This document shows positions 5,949 through 13,075 of a stretch of 15,803 nt of DNA, in pieces (position 1 is the first letter of the stretch; each line of letters opens with the position of its first letter). Below the pieces are notes generated by a model. It made no database searches. It was given only the letters and a program-made list of their open reading frames with translations, and was not told the origin of the DNA. The position numbers and the translations under genes are program-made. Origin of the DNA: Candidatus Staskawiczbacteria bacterium RIFOXYD1_FULL_32_13 (lineage in GTDB: Bacteria > Patescibacteriota > Minisyncoccia > Minisyncoccales > Staskawiczbacteraceae); NCBI GenBank assembly GCA_001820485.1, contig MHPU01000007.1, positions 1 through 15,803 on the forward strand. The letters run 5' to 3'.

Positions 5949-6830
5949 TTATTTACTAAATTTGTGGTTAGATAGCAAATATAAATAATAATTTTTGGAA
6001 ATTTGATTTAATTGTTTTTGTGTTTCCAAATTAATTTTTAATTTCAAAAGTATTTCCCAATCATTTTTAAAAATTATTCTTAATATCTTAATTATATCAG
6101 AATTTATAACAATGTCATTCCCGCGACCCGCTTCGCCAGCGAAGTGAGGCGAGAAGCGGGAATCTAGAGTATTTGGCACATAACAGTTTTTACAGATCAC
6201 GCCGCCATCTTTGTTTGAAAAATATAATTCTTTCTCATTAAGTTTGCTGTGGCAATGAGCACAGTTTATAATTTGAGGTTTATACCCTAAAATTGCAAAA
6301 AAATTCCAAGCAAACGATAAATATAATAGTTGCGATCTTATTTTTCCGTCATTGTGAGCGAGCTCATTGGGCGAGCGTGGCAATCTAGAGTTTGTGCCTT
6401 TACTCTGGATTGCTTCGGGTATTGCTATACCATCGCAATGACGACGACAAGATAATTGATTTAGTTTTTCAAAAGTTTCGTTGATCAAATTAAATATTTC
6501 GTGATCGTGCTGTTCTCCTTTTACAAAATCATCTAACAATTTAGCAACTTTTTTGGCAATTATAAATTTTTCTGGAGTTTTTGTAATTTCTGTAAATTTA
6601 TTTATTAAAACCGCATCAGTTAAAGTTCTTTTCTTGCCTTGCACAAATTCAATGTCTGACAAGTAAAAAATATCAATTCCTGATTTTAATTTTGAATTAA
6701 TTTTTCTAATGCTTTTTGCCCAAACATTGATTTTCCCAAAATCATAAGTAAAAACTGTAAAAATTCTATCTGCTTCTCCTCGATCTCTTTTTTTGTAAAT
6801 AAATCCTTTAGTTTTATATTGCAAAGCCAT
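5949..6830 (-). CDS. recO: RecO, DNA repair and recombination mediator, with two in-frame repeat insertions
   Basis: RecO helps RecR load RecA on single-stranded DNA coated by SSB. The protein is 293 residues from the start chosen here (MALQYKT at 6830); a longer frame to 6917 would overlap the methyltransferase gene and lacks family similarity. The N-terminal OB-fold part (about 1-80) has the typical KGFIYKKRDRGEADRIFTVF opening. A four-Cys zinc site is at C190, C193, C213 and C216 (CAHC, CKNC). Family members are about 240 residues; the excess comes from two palindromic DNA elements read in frame. One adds about residues 130-162 (RHCDGIAIPEAIQSKG and following). The other adds about 221-240 (TLDSRFSPHFAGEAGRGNDI), just after the zinc site. 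The gene starts 4 bases after the methyltransferase stop. The essential fold seems intact, but activity is untested. Confidence 0.85.
   Translation of the reverse strand: MALQYKTKGFIYKKRDRGEADRIFTVFTYDFGKINVWAKSIRKINSKLKSGIDIFYLSDIEFVQGKKRTLTDAVLINKFTEITKTPEKFIIAKKVAKLLDDFVKGEQHDHEIFNLINETFEKLNQLSCRRHCDGIAIPEAIQSKGTNSRLPRSPNELAHNDGKIRSQLLYLSFAWNFFAILGYKPQIINCAHCHSKLNEKELYFSNKDGGVICKNCYVPNTLDSRFSPHFAGEAGRGNDIVINSDIIKILRIIFKNDWEILLKLKINLETQKQLNQISKNYYLYLLSNHKFSK
6113..6169. repeat. Half copy of the nested palindromic element, inside recO
   Basis: ATTCCCGC (6117-6124) pairs with GCGGGAAT (6156-6163), enclosing an inner hairpin CTTCGC (6131-6136) / GCGAAG (6139-6144). It begins TGTCATTCCC like the full copy at 7062 and stops at CTAGAG, the same point where the left arm of the copy at 6347 reaches its centre. 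It therefore looks like a solitary left arm. It is translated in frame as about 20 residues. Confidence 0.75.
6347..6443. repeat. Full nested palindromic element (CGTCATTG ends), inside recO
   Basis: The ends are CGTCATTG (6347-6354) and CAATGACG (6436-6443). A second inverted repeat lies inside: GCAATCTAGAGT against ACTCTGGATTGC, 6380-6391 and 6402-6413, around a central spacer. The 97-bp element is read through in the recO frame without a stop. Its end sequence matches the copy inside ileS. Confidence 0.8.
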
Positions 6831-6834
6831 AAAA

Positions 6835-7440
6835 TTATCTTTGATATAAATAAATTGGTAAGCTGTTGGAGCTTTGGTCAATTTTAATTGGGGTCCAGCC
6901 CTCAATAGGCCATGCATAAACTATTACTTTTGTTCCAGGTTTTAATTCTTTTTCAAATTTAGTTTTTAGTTTTGGATAAACGCCTTGCATCAAAAATAAA
7001 TAAACAATATTTGCATCACTTAAATTAACATTCCAAAAATCCTGAAATTTTATTTTGATAATGTCATTCCCAACTTGATTGGGAATCCAGGGTCTCTGCA
7101 TTTTTCTCTGGATTCCCGCTTTTCCGCCCAAGGCAGACCAGCCTCGGGCTGGCGCGGGAATGACAGAGAGTAAGATATTTATTTTTGTATGTAAATACTG
7201 CGCTAACGACAACTCAAACCCAGTTGCATCTGCCCCCATTTTAGCAGCTGCAATTACTAGCCTGCCATCTCCACAGCCTAAATCATAAAATTTTTGCCCA
7301 GGTTTTATATCGGCCAATTTCAAAAATCTTTCCACATCATTTTTCCTTGTCGGCACCCATGGAGCCCCTTTCCAACATGCATACCCAGCAGAAAATAGTA
7401 ACACAATAAAAATATAATAAAAAATATCAACAAAATTCAT
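6835..7440 (-). CDS. Membrane-anchored class I SAM-dependent methyltransferase with in-frame repeat insertion
   Basis: This 201-residue protein has one N-terminal membrane helix (about 5-22). A class I methyltransferase domain follows, with motif I FYDLGCGDGR (51-60) and an acidic residue after strand 2 (GFELS, 74-78), both for S-adenosylmethionine binding. Strand 4 is seen at ANIVYLFL (143-150) and strand 5 near KVIVYAWP (171-178). Residues about 92-127 are translated from a 104-bp palindromic element lying between strand 2 and strand 4. Without it the protein would be about 166 residues, a normal size for this small family. The substrate is unknown; the anchor suggests action at the membrane. 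The gene ends 4 bases before recO. The insert lies close to the SAM fold, so loss of activity is possible. Confidence 0.75.
   Translation of the reverse strand: MNFVDIFYYIFIVLLFSAGYACWKGAPWVPTRKNDVERFLKLADIKPGQKFYDLGCGDGRLVIAAAKMGADATGFELSLAQYLHTKINILLSVIPAPARGWSALGGKAGIQRKMQRPWIPNQVGNDIIKIKFQDFWNVNLSDANIVYLFLMQGVYPKLKTKFEKELKPGTKVIVYAWPIEGWTPIKIDQSSNSLPIYLYQR
7062..7165. repeat. Full nested palindromic element (TGTCATTCCC ends), inside the methyltransferase gene
   Basis: Perfect 10-bp terminal inverted repeats TGTCATTCCC (7062-7071) and GGGAATGACA (7156-7165) bound a 104-bp element. Inside, GGGAATCCAG (7081-7090) pairs with CTGGATTCCC (7108-7117), and CCAGCC (7138-7143) pairs with GGCTGG (7147-7152). 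It is visibly more GC-rich than the host gene and is read through in frame. Confidence 0.85.
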
Positions 7441-7456
7441 AAATTTTCAAATAATA

Positions 7457-8176
7457 TTATTTATCGCCGTATTTTCTTAAAAATTCATCTCTATCCATAT
7501 GCATTTCTGCAACTTTTTCTGGTTCTCCTTTGGCGTTAACTGCGTCTTTAAAATGAAGCTCTCTTTCTTCTTTGCTGATTAATCCGTCCCAAACAAAACC
7601 AAGCTCCTCAAGCCATCTTCTGCCACTTTTACTGGCGCAAAGCCAAGATTTGGCCGTTACTTTTTTGATATCCTCATTTTTCCCTATAACGATGGCTAAT
7701 TTTCTCAAGCCATCTTCAAGAAGTTCTTCAACCCTTGTTATCCCATCTCTTTTGCCATGCTCTTTAAGTAATTCAGCCACAGATTTTAAATGTATATGAA
7801 TGATATCTTGGTCTACTCCGTAATATAATATTTCATTAAGCGGTAAATTAGTTGCTTCTACCGCTTCTCTTTGAAAATCTTCAGGGCGTTCTGCATGAAA
7901 ATATAATATTGGTTTTAGGGCTTCTAAAACACGTTCAACAAATTCATTTTTATCTGCAACATCAACACAAGCTTCTAGCGAGGCCTTTATTTGTTCTCCA
8001 TCAATAAATTCGGATTTTAACATTGGTCCAATTCTGTCTAATATTGCATCTATTCTTTTTCGTCCGGTATTATTTTTATCAAAATAGCTTTCTATGTTTT
8101 TTCTACTTTCTGCGAGCAGAACTGGATCAATTTCTGCTTTTCCTGCTCGTGAATTTTCAAAAGTTGGTTCTGGCAT
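7457..8176 (-). CDS. Conserved-looking protein of unknown function, 239 aa
   Basis: I do not recognise the family. It is a soluble, charged, mostly helical protein without signal peptide, membrane segments or Cys clusters. Notable stretches are a central HIHLKSVAELLKEHGKRDG (about 125-143) and a C-terminal part rich in Trp (KSWLCASKSGRRWLEELGFV, about 176-195) that ends in a highly charged tail. It lies between ileS (19 bases upstream) and the methyltransferase gene (16 bases downstream) in the same direction, so it is probably co-transcribed. Codon use is like its neighbours. No ribosome binding site is visible before the chosen ATG. Confidence 0.7.
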   Translation of the reverse strand: MPEPTFENSRAGKAEIDPVLLAESRKNIESYFDKNNTGRKRIDAILDRIGPMLKSEFIDGEQIKASLEACVDVADKNEFVERVLEALKPILYFHAERPEDFQREAVEATNLPLNEILYYGVDQDIIHIHLKSVAELLKEHGKRDGITRVEELLEDGLRKLAIVIGKNEDIKKVTAKSWLCASKSGRRWLEELGFVWDGLISKEERELHFKDAVNAKGEPEKVAEMHMDRDEFLRKYGDK

Positions 8177-8195
8177 TTAATTTTTATATTTAATT

Positions 8196-11135
8196 TTAAT
8201 GGCTCTCTACTTTTTGAATTTCGATTTTTAGTTCGGTTCCAAGCTCTGTGGTAATTTCTGTAGCACGAAATTCTTTAAGTAGTAGTTCTTTATTTTTTTC
8301 TATGATATTTTTTTCATAATCTGGGGCAGAAATTTTAGCAGAAATTTTATCTGTTGGCACTAAGTTTTGATTTTTTCTTTCTCCTTGCAATGTTCTAATT
8401 ATTTCTCTTAAAATGCCTTCTTCTTTCAATTCTTCTGTAAGATTTATATCAAGTTCAACTTCGCCAGAAATTTTTTCATCAAATATTATTTCTTTTACGT
8501 TTACTTCGTCTTTAATTAATTCTGCAAGTTCATTGGGAACAATTCCATAGAATTGTTCTGATGCATTTTTTATTTTCAACGAGGATAGTGGTTGTTTTAC
8601 TTTTATGCCTTTTACTACTCTTTCTCCGAGTGCTTTGGCGACAATATCTCTTACTTCTTGCATTTGATTTAAAATTTTCTTATTTATTTCTTTTGCTTCT
8701 GGCCATTTGCATAGATGTACACTTTCTGGGTCTTTGTCTTCTTTTGTAGCTATAAAAATATATTCTGCAAAAAATGGCATAGCAGGCGCTATAACTAAAG
8801 ACAAATTATATAAAACATAACGCAAAGTTGAAAGTGCATCTTTTTTGTCTGGCGACTCTTCTTTAAATCGATCTCTGCTTCTTCTTAAATACCAAACAGA
8901 AAAATCATCAATAAAATCTGTAATTGGGCGGGTTGCCAAATCTACACGATAATTTTCATAGCCATAAGTTACATCTTTTATTAATTCATTAAGTCGGGAT
9001 AAAATCCATAAATCAAGAATATTTTTACTACTGCAAGATGCAGGAGTTTGGTTTTGATAAAGTTGATAAAAAGAAAGTACGTTCTGTAATCTACCAATAT
9101 TTTTCTTTACAATTTCATCCACACCTTTTTCAGAAAAAGATAAATTTTCTGCCTGAACTACTGGTGAGGTAAGCATATAAAAACGTATAGGATCTGCTCC
9201 GTATTTTTCTATCATATAAGTAGGATCTGGATAATTTTTTAACTTTTTGGACATTTTTTTACCATCCTCAGCTAAAATCATTCCAGTTACAGTACAATTT
9301 TTAAAAGCTGGCTTTTCAAACAAAGCTCCAGATAAAACATGCATATAATAAAACCATGCTCTTGTATGATCTTGAGCTTCGCCAATATAATCTGCAGGAA
9401 TTTCTCTGTTTGTTGCAAAGGGCACAGATCCTGAATCAAACCAAGTGTCTAATACATCTGGCACGCGAATCATTTTATTTCCGCATGCACAATCAAAAAT
9501 TACTTGATCTACTATATCTTTGTGTAAATCATTTACTTTGATTCCACTTAATTTTTCTAATTCTTCTGCTGATGCAAAAACCATTTCCTTTTTACATTTT
9601 TCGCACCTCCATACAGGAATTGTATTTGCCCAAAAACGTTGTCTTGAAATTGACCAATCTCTAGCTCCCTCCAGCCACTGGCCAAATCTCCCTTCTTTTA
9701 TATGAGTAGGGGACCAGTTTATATTTTCTGCAGTTTTAAGTAGTGTTGGTTTTATTTTTTCCACAGCTACAAACCAAGAACTTGTTGCGTAATTTAATAA
9801 AGCAGTATCACATCTCCAGCAATGAGGATAAGAGTGCTCATATTTTTCATGGCTAAAAACTAAATTTTTTTCTTCTAAATATTTAACCATTGTTAAATCA
9901 GCTTCTCTAATTTCTTCTGGTTTGTTTTTGGCTCTTGGTTTTAAATCAAGCCCAATAAACTTTTTTGTTTCTTCTTTAAATGTGCCATCCATTTTTACAT
10001 GCTGGACAAAAGGCAAGTTTTTTTGTTTGCCAAGTGCCATATCATCTGCACCAAAAGCAGGAGCAATATGCACAATACCAGTTCCATCTTCTGTGGTTAC
10101 AAAATCAGCAGATACAACTCTCCACCCATTTTCTCTATTTTTTAAATTTAGATCTTTTTTATAATAATCAAACAATGGCTCATATTCTAAACCCACTAAA
10201 TCATTTCCTAAAAATGTTTTTATTATTTCGTAGCCGTCATTGCGAGCCTCGACCGCAGTCGATGGCGTGGCAATTCCAGTCATTGAGATTGCTGTCCCAG
10301 CCAACATCTGTGATGTTGCGACTGGTCCTCGCAATGACGAAAGACGATTTTCAGCAACAATATAGTTTTCGTTTTCAGCTTTTACTAAAACATATTTTAT
10401 TTTTTCTCCTACAGCCAAAGCCACATTCCCCGGTAAAGTCCAAGGAGTTGTTGTCCAAGCCAAAATAAAAGTATTTTCTGGTAAGTTATGTTTTTCTGGA
10501 TTTTTTACTTTTAGTTTTACTGTTACTGATAAATCTTTAATATTTTTATAGCCCTCTGCTACTTCGCCTTGACTTAAAGTTGTTTCGCATCTTGGGCAAA
10601 TATGCATTGACCTATAATCTTCATATATAAGGCCTTTATTATATAGCTGTTTAAATGCCCACCATTCTTTTTGCATATATTCAAAATCCATTGTGCGATA
10701 TGGATTAGTCATATCAGCCCATCTACCAAACCTAGGAATCATTTTTTCCCATTCATTTATAAAAATAAAAATTTTATCTCGGCACAAATCATTAAATTTT
10801 TTAACTCCCATTTCTATAATTTCTTTTTTGCCCTTGGTGCCAAGTTCTTTTTCTACAATATTTTCAATTGGCAGGCCATGACAATCCCAACCCCACTGTC
10901 TTTCAACATAAAATCCCTGCATTGTTTTATAACGGGGAATTGCATCTTTAATTACGCTTTGTAATAAATGACCATAATGTGGAGTTCCTGTAGCAAATGG
11001 TGGACCATCATAAAACACAAAGTCTTTTCGCTTGCCCTGAGCTGGTCGAAGGGTTTGCTCTAAAGACTTCTCAAAGATTTTATTGTCTTCCCAAAATTTT
11101 AATATTTTTTCCTCCTCTTGTGGATAATTAAACAT
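8196..11135 (-). CDS. ileS: Isoleucyl-tRNA synthetase, type 2 (eukaryote-like), with two in-frame repeat insertions
   Basis: This enzyme attaches isoleucine to tRNA-Ile in the cytoplasm. The 979-residue protein has the class I signatures HYGH (53-56, in GPPFATGTPHYGH) and KMSKK (627-631). The editing domain shows TTTPWTLPGN (228-237) and DGTGIVHIAPAFGADD (350-365). Zinc-type Cys pairs are at 180/183 and 511/514, with C549 and C551. The GTPHYGHLL form and the following IKDAIPRYKTMQG belong to the type 2 group shared with eukaryotes, which is generally mupirocin-resistant. Two foreign peptides are present. About residues 28-35 (TLRPAQGK) come from a mini-palindrome. Residues 266-300 come from a 105-bp palindromic element in the editing-domain region. 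Both keep the frame in an essential gene. It starts 23 bases after the 159-aa gene. Confidence 0.97.
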   Translation of the reverse strand: MFNYPQEEEKILKFWEDNKIFEKSLEQTLRPAQGKRKDFVFYDGPPFATGTPHYGHLLQSVIKDAIPRYKTMQGFYVERQWGWDCHGLPIENIVEKELGTKGKKEIIEMGVKKFNDLCRDKIFIFINEWEKMIPRFGRWADMTNPYRTMDFEYMQKEWWAFKQLYNKGLIYEDYRSMHICPRCETTLSQGEVAEGYKNIKDLSVTVKLKVKNPEKHNLPENTFILAWTTTPWTLPGNVALAVGEKIKYVLVKAENENYIVAENRLSSLRGPVATSQMLAGTAISMTGIATPSTAVEARNDGYEIIKTFLGNDLVGLEYEPLFDYYKKDLNLKNRENGWRVVSADFVTTEDGTGIVHIAPAFGADDMALGKQKNLPFVQHVKMDGTFKEETKKFIGLDLKPRAKNKPEEIREADLTMVKYLEEKNLVFSHEKYEHSYPHCWRCDTALLNYATSSWFVAVEKIKPTLLKTAENINWSPTHIKEGRFGQWLEGARDWSISRQRFWANTIPVWRCEKCKKEMVFASAEELEKLSGIKVNDLHKDIVDQVIFDCACGNKMIRVPDVLDTWFDSGSVPFATNREIPADYIGEAQDHTRAWFYYMHVLSGALFEKPAFKNCTVTGMILAEDGKKMSKKLKNYPDPTYMIEKYGADPIRFYMLTSPVVQAENLSFSEKGVDEIVKKNIGRLQNVLSFYQLYQNQTPASCSSKNILDLWILSRLNELIKDVTYGYENYRVDLATRPITDFIDDFSVWYLRRSRDRFKEESPDKKDALSTLRYVLYNLSLVIAPAMPFFAEYIFIATKEDKDPESVHLCKWPEAKEINKKILNQMQEVRDIVAKALGERVVKGIKVKQPLSSLKIKNASEQFYGIVPNELAELIKDEVNVKEIIFDEKISGEVELDINLTEELKEEGILREIIRTLQGERKNQNLVPTDKISAKISAPDYEKNIIEKNKELLLKEFRATEITTELGTELKIEIQKVESH
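10235..10339. repeat. Full nested palindromic element (CGTCATTGCGAG ends), inside ileS
   Basis: Perfect 12-bp terminal inverted repeats CGTCATTGCGAG (10235-10246) and CTCGCAATGACG (10328-10339) bound a 105-bp element, exactly 35 codons. Inside are the hairpins TCGAC/GTCGA (10249-10262), GCAAT/ATTGC (10270-10292) and CAACATC/GATGTTG (10302-10318). It encodes about residues 266-300 of IleRS. Confidence 0.88.
11034..11054. repeat. Mini-palindrome TGAGC-n-TCGAA inside ileS
   Basis: CCCT (11035-11038) and AGGG (11050-11053) bracket a TGAGC...TCGAA core. On the coding strand it gives LRPAQGK, between the N-terminal helix of IleRS and the KRKDFVFYDGPPFATG strand, where family members do not need extra residues. 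The same core occurs in argS in the opposite orientation. Confidence 0.6.
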
Positions 11136-11158
11136 AGATTTTTAGATTTTAATATTTT

Positions 11159-11638
11159 TTAGAATTCATGATGTGCTTTTTCTCTGATTCTTCTAATATA
11201 ATCATTAATGTGTTTGATCTCAAAGAATTTATGGTTTAACTTTATCAATTCCTGGATTTTTTTTTTAGTGTCTTTGATATTATTAAATTCAAACTTTTCC
11301 TCTGTTGTTTCGTCATAAATATCATAACCTTTAAATCCACGATTTGCATCTATACCATACATATCCCAAAGCCATCTCGCAGGAGCTTCAAACTCTATTT
11401 CTATTATGTTACTAGTGTCAGACTCTGGTTTCACAGTAGTTATTTGCTCTTGTTCCATTTTTTCACACTCTTCTACAATTTGTCTCAATTTAACAGCCTC
11501 AATGTTTGATAAATCCTTTATACCATATTTTTCCTCTAAATTTTCTTTGCTAAATTCAAACAATCGAGAAATTCTTTCTCTTCTTTTTATCTCTTCAAGA
11601 TCTAATCTATCTAAATTTTCACCAAATTTTTCTGTCAT
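11159..11638 (-). CDS. Protein of unknown function, 159 aa
   Basis: I do not recognise this protein. It is soluble and highly charged. The first 65 residues are helical, rich in Glu, Lys and Arg, and end in a likely coiled segment (LRQIVEECEKMEQEQ, about 51-65). A middle part holds the only aromatic cluster (APARWLWDMYGIDANRGFKGYDIYD, about 85-109), the best stretch to use for a search. A charged helical tail follows. It starts downstream of two intergenic hairpins (11662-11752) and ends 23 bases before ileS in the same direction. No ribosome binding site is seen before the ATG. Nothing suggests enzyme activity. Confidence 0.65.
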   Translation of the reverse strand: MTEKFGENLDRLDLEEIKRRERISRLFEFSKENLEEKYGIKDLSNIEAVKLRQIVEECEKMEQEQITTVKPESDTSNIIEIEFEAPARWLWDMYGIDANRGFKGYDIYDETTEEKFEFNNIKDTKKKIQELIKLNHKFFEIKHINDYIRRIREKAHHEF

Positions 11639-11661
11639 AATGTTTTTTAAAATTAATTTAC

Positions 11662-11699
11662 AACATTCTTACATTCTCGAGAATGTCGGAGTGTTTTTT
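11662..11699 (+). repeat. Long hairpin with T tract (terminator-like on the plus strand)
   Basis: AACATTCT (11662-11669) and GGAGTGTT (11688-11695) pair with two U-G wobbles. Inside is the perfect palindrome ACATTCTC/GAGAATGT (11671-11686). A T run follows on the plus strand. The wobbles would be A-C mismatches on the minus strand, so the fold favours plus-strand RNA, although no plus-strand gene is present here. Confidence 0.6.
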
Positions 11700-11718
11700 A
11701 TCTAGTTTCTCTAATTAC

Positions 11719-11752
11719 AATATTCCAATATTCGTTGGAATGTTGGAATGTT
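11719..11752 (+). repeat. 15-bp hairpin abutting the 112-aa gene stop
   Basis: Bases 11719-11733 pair fully with 11738-11752 around loop GTTG, with two U-G pairs that only work on the plus strand. Each arm holds a repeated ATTCC/GGAAT motif. The 3' arm overlaps the stop codon of the 112-aa gene (11753-11751). It shares the AACATTC/GAATGTT theme with the hairpin at 11662. Confidence 0.6.
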
Positions 11753-12089
11753 ATTTCCCAGTTCGGGCTAGATAGTTAAAGCTTATAAAGTAATTATTCC
11801 ATTGTGCTTCTGTAGATTTGTATGTGTTGCCAAAGCAAAAATAATCTGCCAGAAATTCGCGCAAAAGCAAAAGCTCTCGTAATTGTTTTCTGTTTTTAAT
11901 ATCTAAAATTGTTAGATCCAAGAGTTCCAAGCCTCTTTCAAAAGCACCTTGGCTCAATTCTAAATTATTTTTATTTCTCCAATTTATTGCTCTGCCAATT
12001 TCTGAGCCCACATTTGCTAACTGCAAAGACAGTGAAAAGCTAAACCATTTTCCTGCAGATAATTCTTTGTGATAAATATTTTCTTGCAT
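11751..12089 (-). CDS. Conserved small helical protein of unknown function, 112 aa
   Basis: This 112-residue, all-helical, soluble protein has the recurring pattern I associate with a widespread uncharacterised bacterial family: a start with KELSAGKWFSFSLSLQLANVGSEIGRA, then AFERGLELLDLTILD, then LRELLLLREFLADYF and a final YFISFNYLARTGK. The segment order and the conserved Glu, Arg and Asp residues (GSEIGRA, FERGLELLDLT, LREFLADYF) suggest a four-helix unit. Such genes often lie near mobile or toxin-like genes, but no partner is seen here. It lies 17 bases after DUF5674 in the same direction and is followed at once by a palindromic hairpin. Confidence 0.7.
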   Translation of the reverse strand: MQENIYHKELSAGKWFSFSLSLQLANVGSEIGRAINWRNKNNLELSQGAFERGLELLDLTILDIKNRKQLRELLLLREFLADYFCFGNTYKSTEAQWNNYFISFNYLARTGK

Positions 12090-12106
12090 TTTATTTTTGC
12101 CCCATC

Positions 12107-12457
12107 TTATGGGGTTATAAATTTTTCTGTTATTTTTATTATTTTATCTTGTATTTCTTTACTTTCTACTCCACGAGTTTTATTATCCCAAGCTGGTTTT
12201 AAATTTATCATAGAATCAAATTCAATTCTATCTACACCTTCAATTTCAGTATAAATATTTATACCCCACAAATTTTTGGGTTCGCAATTTTCTTTTTCAA
12301 TTAACAATTGCTCCAAATCAATATGAAGCTCAGCATCAACTGCCATAATGTTTTTTTCAATATCAACAACAGCTTTAACAAAACTACCAAACATTTTTTT
12401 GGATATTTCTTTTAGTTCTGCAATTTCAATTTTTTCTTGATTTTTTACAATTTTCAT
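12107..12457 (-). CDS. DUF5674 family protein
   Basis: This 116-residue soluble protein matches what I know of DUF5674. It opens MKIVKNQEKIEIAELKEISK, continues KMFGSFVKAVVDIEKNIMAVDAELHID (about 21-47), then NLWGINIYTE and IEFDSMINLKP, and ends RGVESKEIQDKIIKI. The conserved acidic positions (VDIE, DAELHID, EFDSMIN) and the Trp-Gly-Ile-Asn motif are characteristic. The molecular function of the family is unknown to me. The gene is 5 bases after the histidine phosphatase stop and 17 bases before the 112-aa gene, so it is probably part of the argS transcript. Confidence 0.8.
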   Translation of the reverse strand: MKIVKNQEKIEIAELKEISKKMFGSFVKAVVDIEKNIMAVDAELHIDLEQLLIEKENCEPKNLWGINIYTEIEGVDRIEFDSMINLKPAWDNKTRGVESKEIQDKIIKITEKFITP

Positions 12458-12462
12458 ATTTT

Positions 12463-13074
12463 TTATTTTATTTCTATTAATTGGCCGACTGTGGGATAGG
12501 AATTTTGCCTGTCGTTTCTGGCTTCTAAATATTGATTTTCGTTTTTAAATTCTCTCAAATATCCTGCCATTAACCAAATAGGATCTGCGTGACTTATTAT
12601 TAAAATATTTTTACCGGAATATTTCTGTTCAACTTCATCTAAAAATGACTTTACTCTTTTTAAAATATCATCCCAGCTTTCTCCGTCTTTTGGTCTGTTA
12701 TCAAAAGTAATTTTGTCCCCCAAATAAAAATTCCAAGATTCTTGCATTGATTTTCCCATAAATTCACCAAGATCAATATCTACTAATCTTTCATCATAAT
12801 TTATTTTTTTTGAATCAAAGCCAAAAACATTAGCTACAATTTCTGCAGATTGTTTTGTGCGTAAAAAGGGCGAGACAAAAACAAAATCTATATTTTGGCT
12901 ACATTCATCGCAAATATTTTTTATTTTTTGTGCAGATTGTTTTACCATTTCTTTGCCTTCCTCTGTTAAGGATAAAAACGGTCCGGAATCTGCGGGATAA
13001 TTCATTTCTCTGCCTTCTTTCTGATAAATGGTTTGTCCGTGCCTTAATAAAAAATATTTATTATTTAATTCCAT
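12463..13074 (-). CDS. Histidine phosphatase superfamily (phosphoglycerate mutase-like) phosphatase
   Basis: This 203-residue soluble protein has the family's catalytic RHG triad at 11-13 (FLLRHGQT), with His12 as the phospho-acceptor. The second histidine is at 162 (IISHADP). Supporting residues are R72 (SPFLRTKQSAEIV) and the acidic site near E103 (DIDLGEF). Members act as phosphomutases or as phosphatases on small molecules or proteins. The sequence does not decide between these, though a broad-specificity phosphatase is more likely than a glycolytic mutase at this length and divergence. Its ATG is 1 base from the argS stop, so the two genes are probably translationally coupled. Confidence 0.9.
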   Translation of the reverse strand: MELNNKYFLLRHGQTIYQKEGREMNYPADSGPFLSLTEEGKEMVKQSAQKIKNICDECSQNIDFVFVSPFLRTKQSAEIVANVFGFDSKKINYDERLVDIDLGEFMGKSMQESWNFYLGDKITFDNRPKDGESWDDILKRVKSFLDEVEQKYSGKNILIISHADPIWLMAGYLREFKNENQYLEARNDRQNSYPTVGQLIEIK

Positions 13075-13075
13075 A

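Noticed and set aside
6831..6917. Longer recO start giving 29 extra residues
   Set aside because: It would overlap the methyltransferase gene, and the added residues do not look like RecO, whereas MALQYKTKGFIY at 6830 matches the normal RecO opening.
6113..10339. Transposon or insertion sequence copies
   Set aside because: The palindromic elements are about 57-105 bp, encode no transposase and show no obvious target duplication, so they are called repeats and not insertion sequences.
9980..10468. 162-aa plus-strand frame
   Set aside because: It lies antisense inside ileS, is low-complexity in composition, and has no start signals. It is a shadow of the synthetase gene and its palindromic insert.
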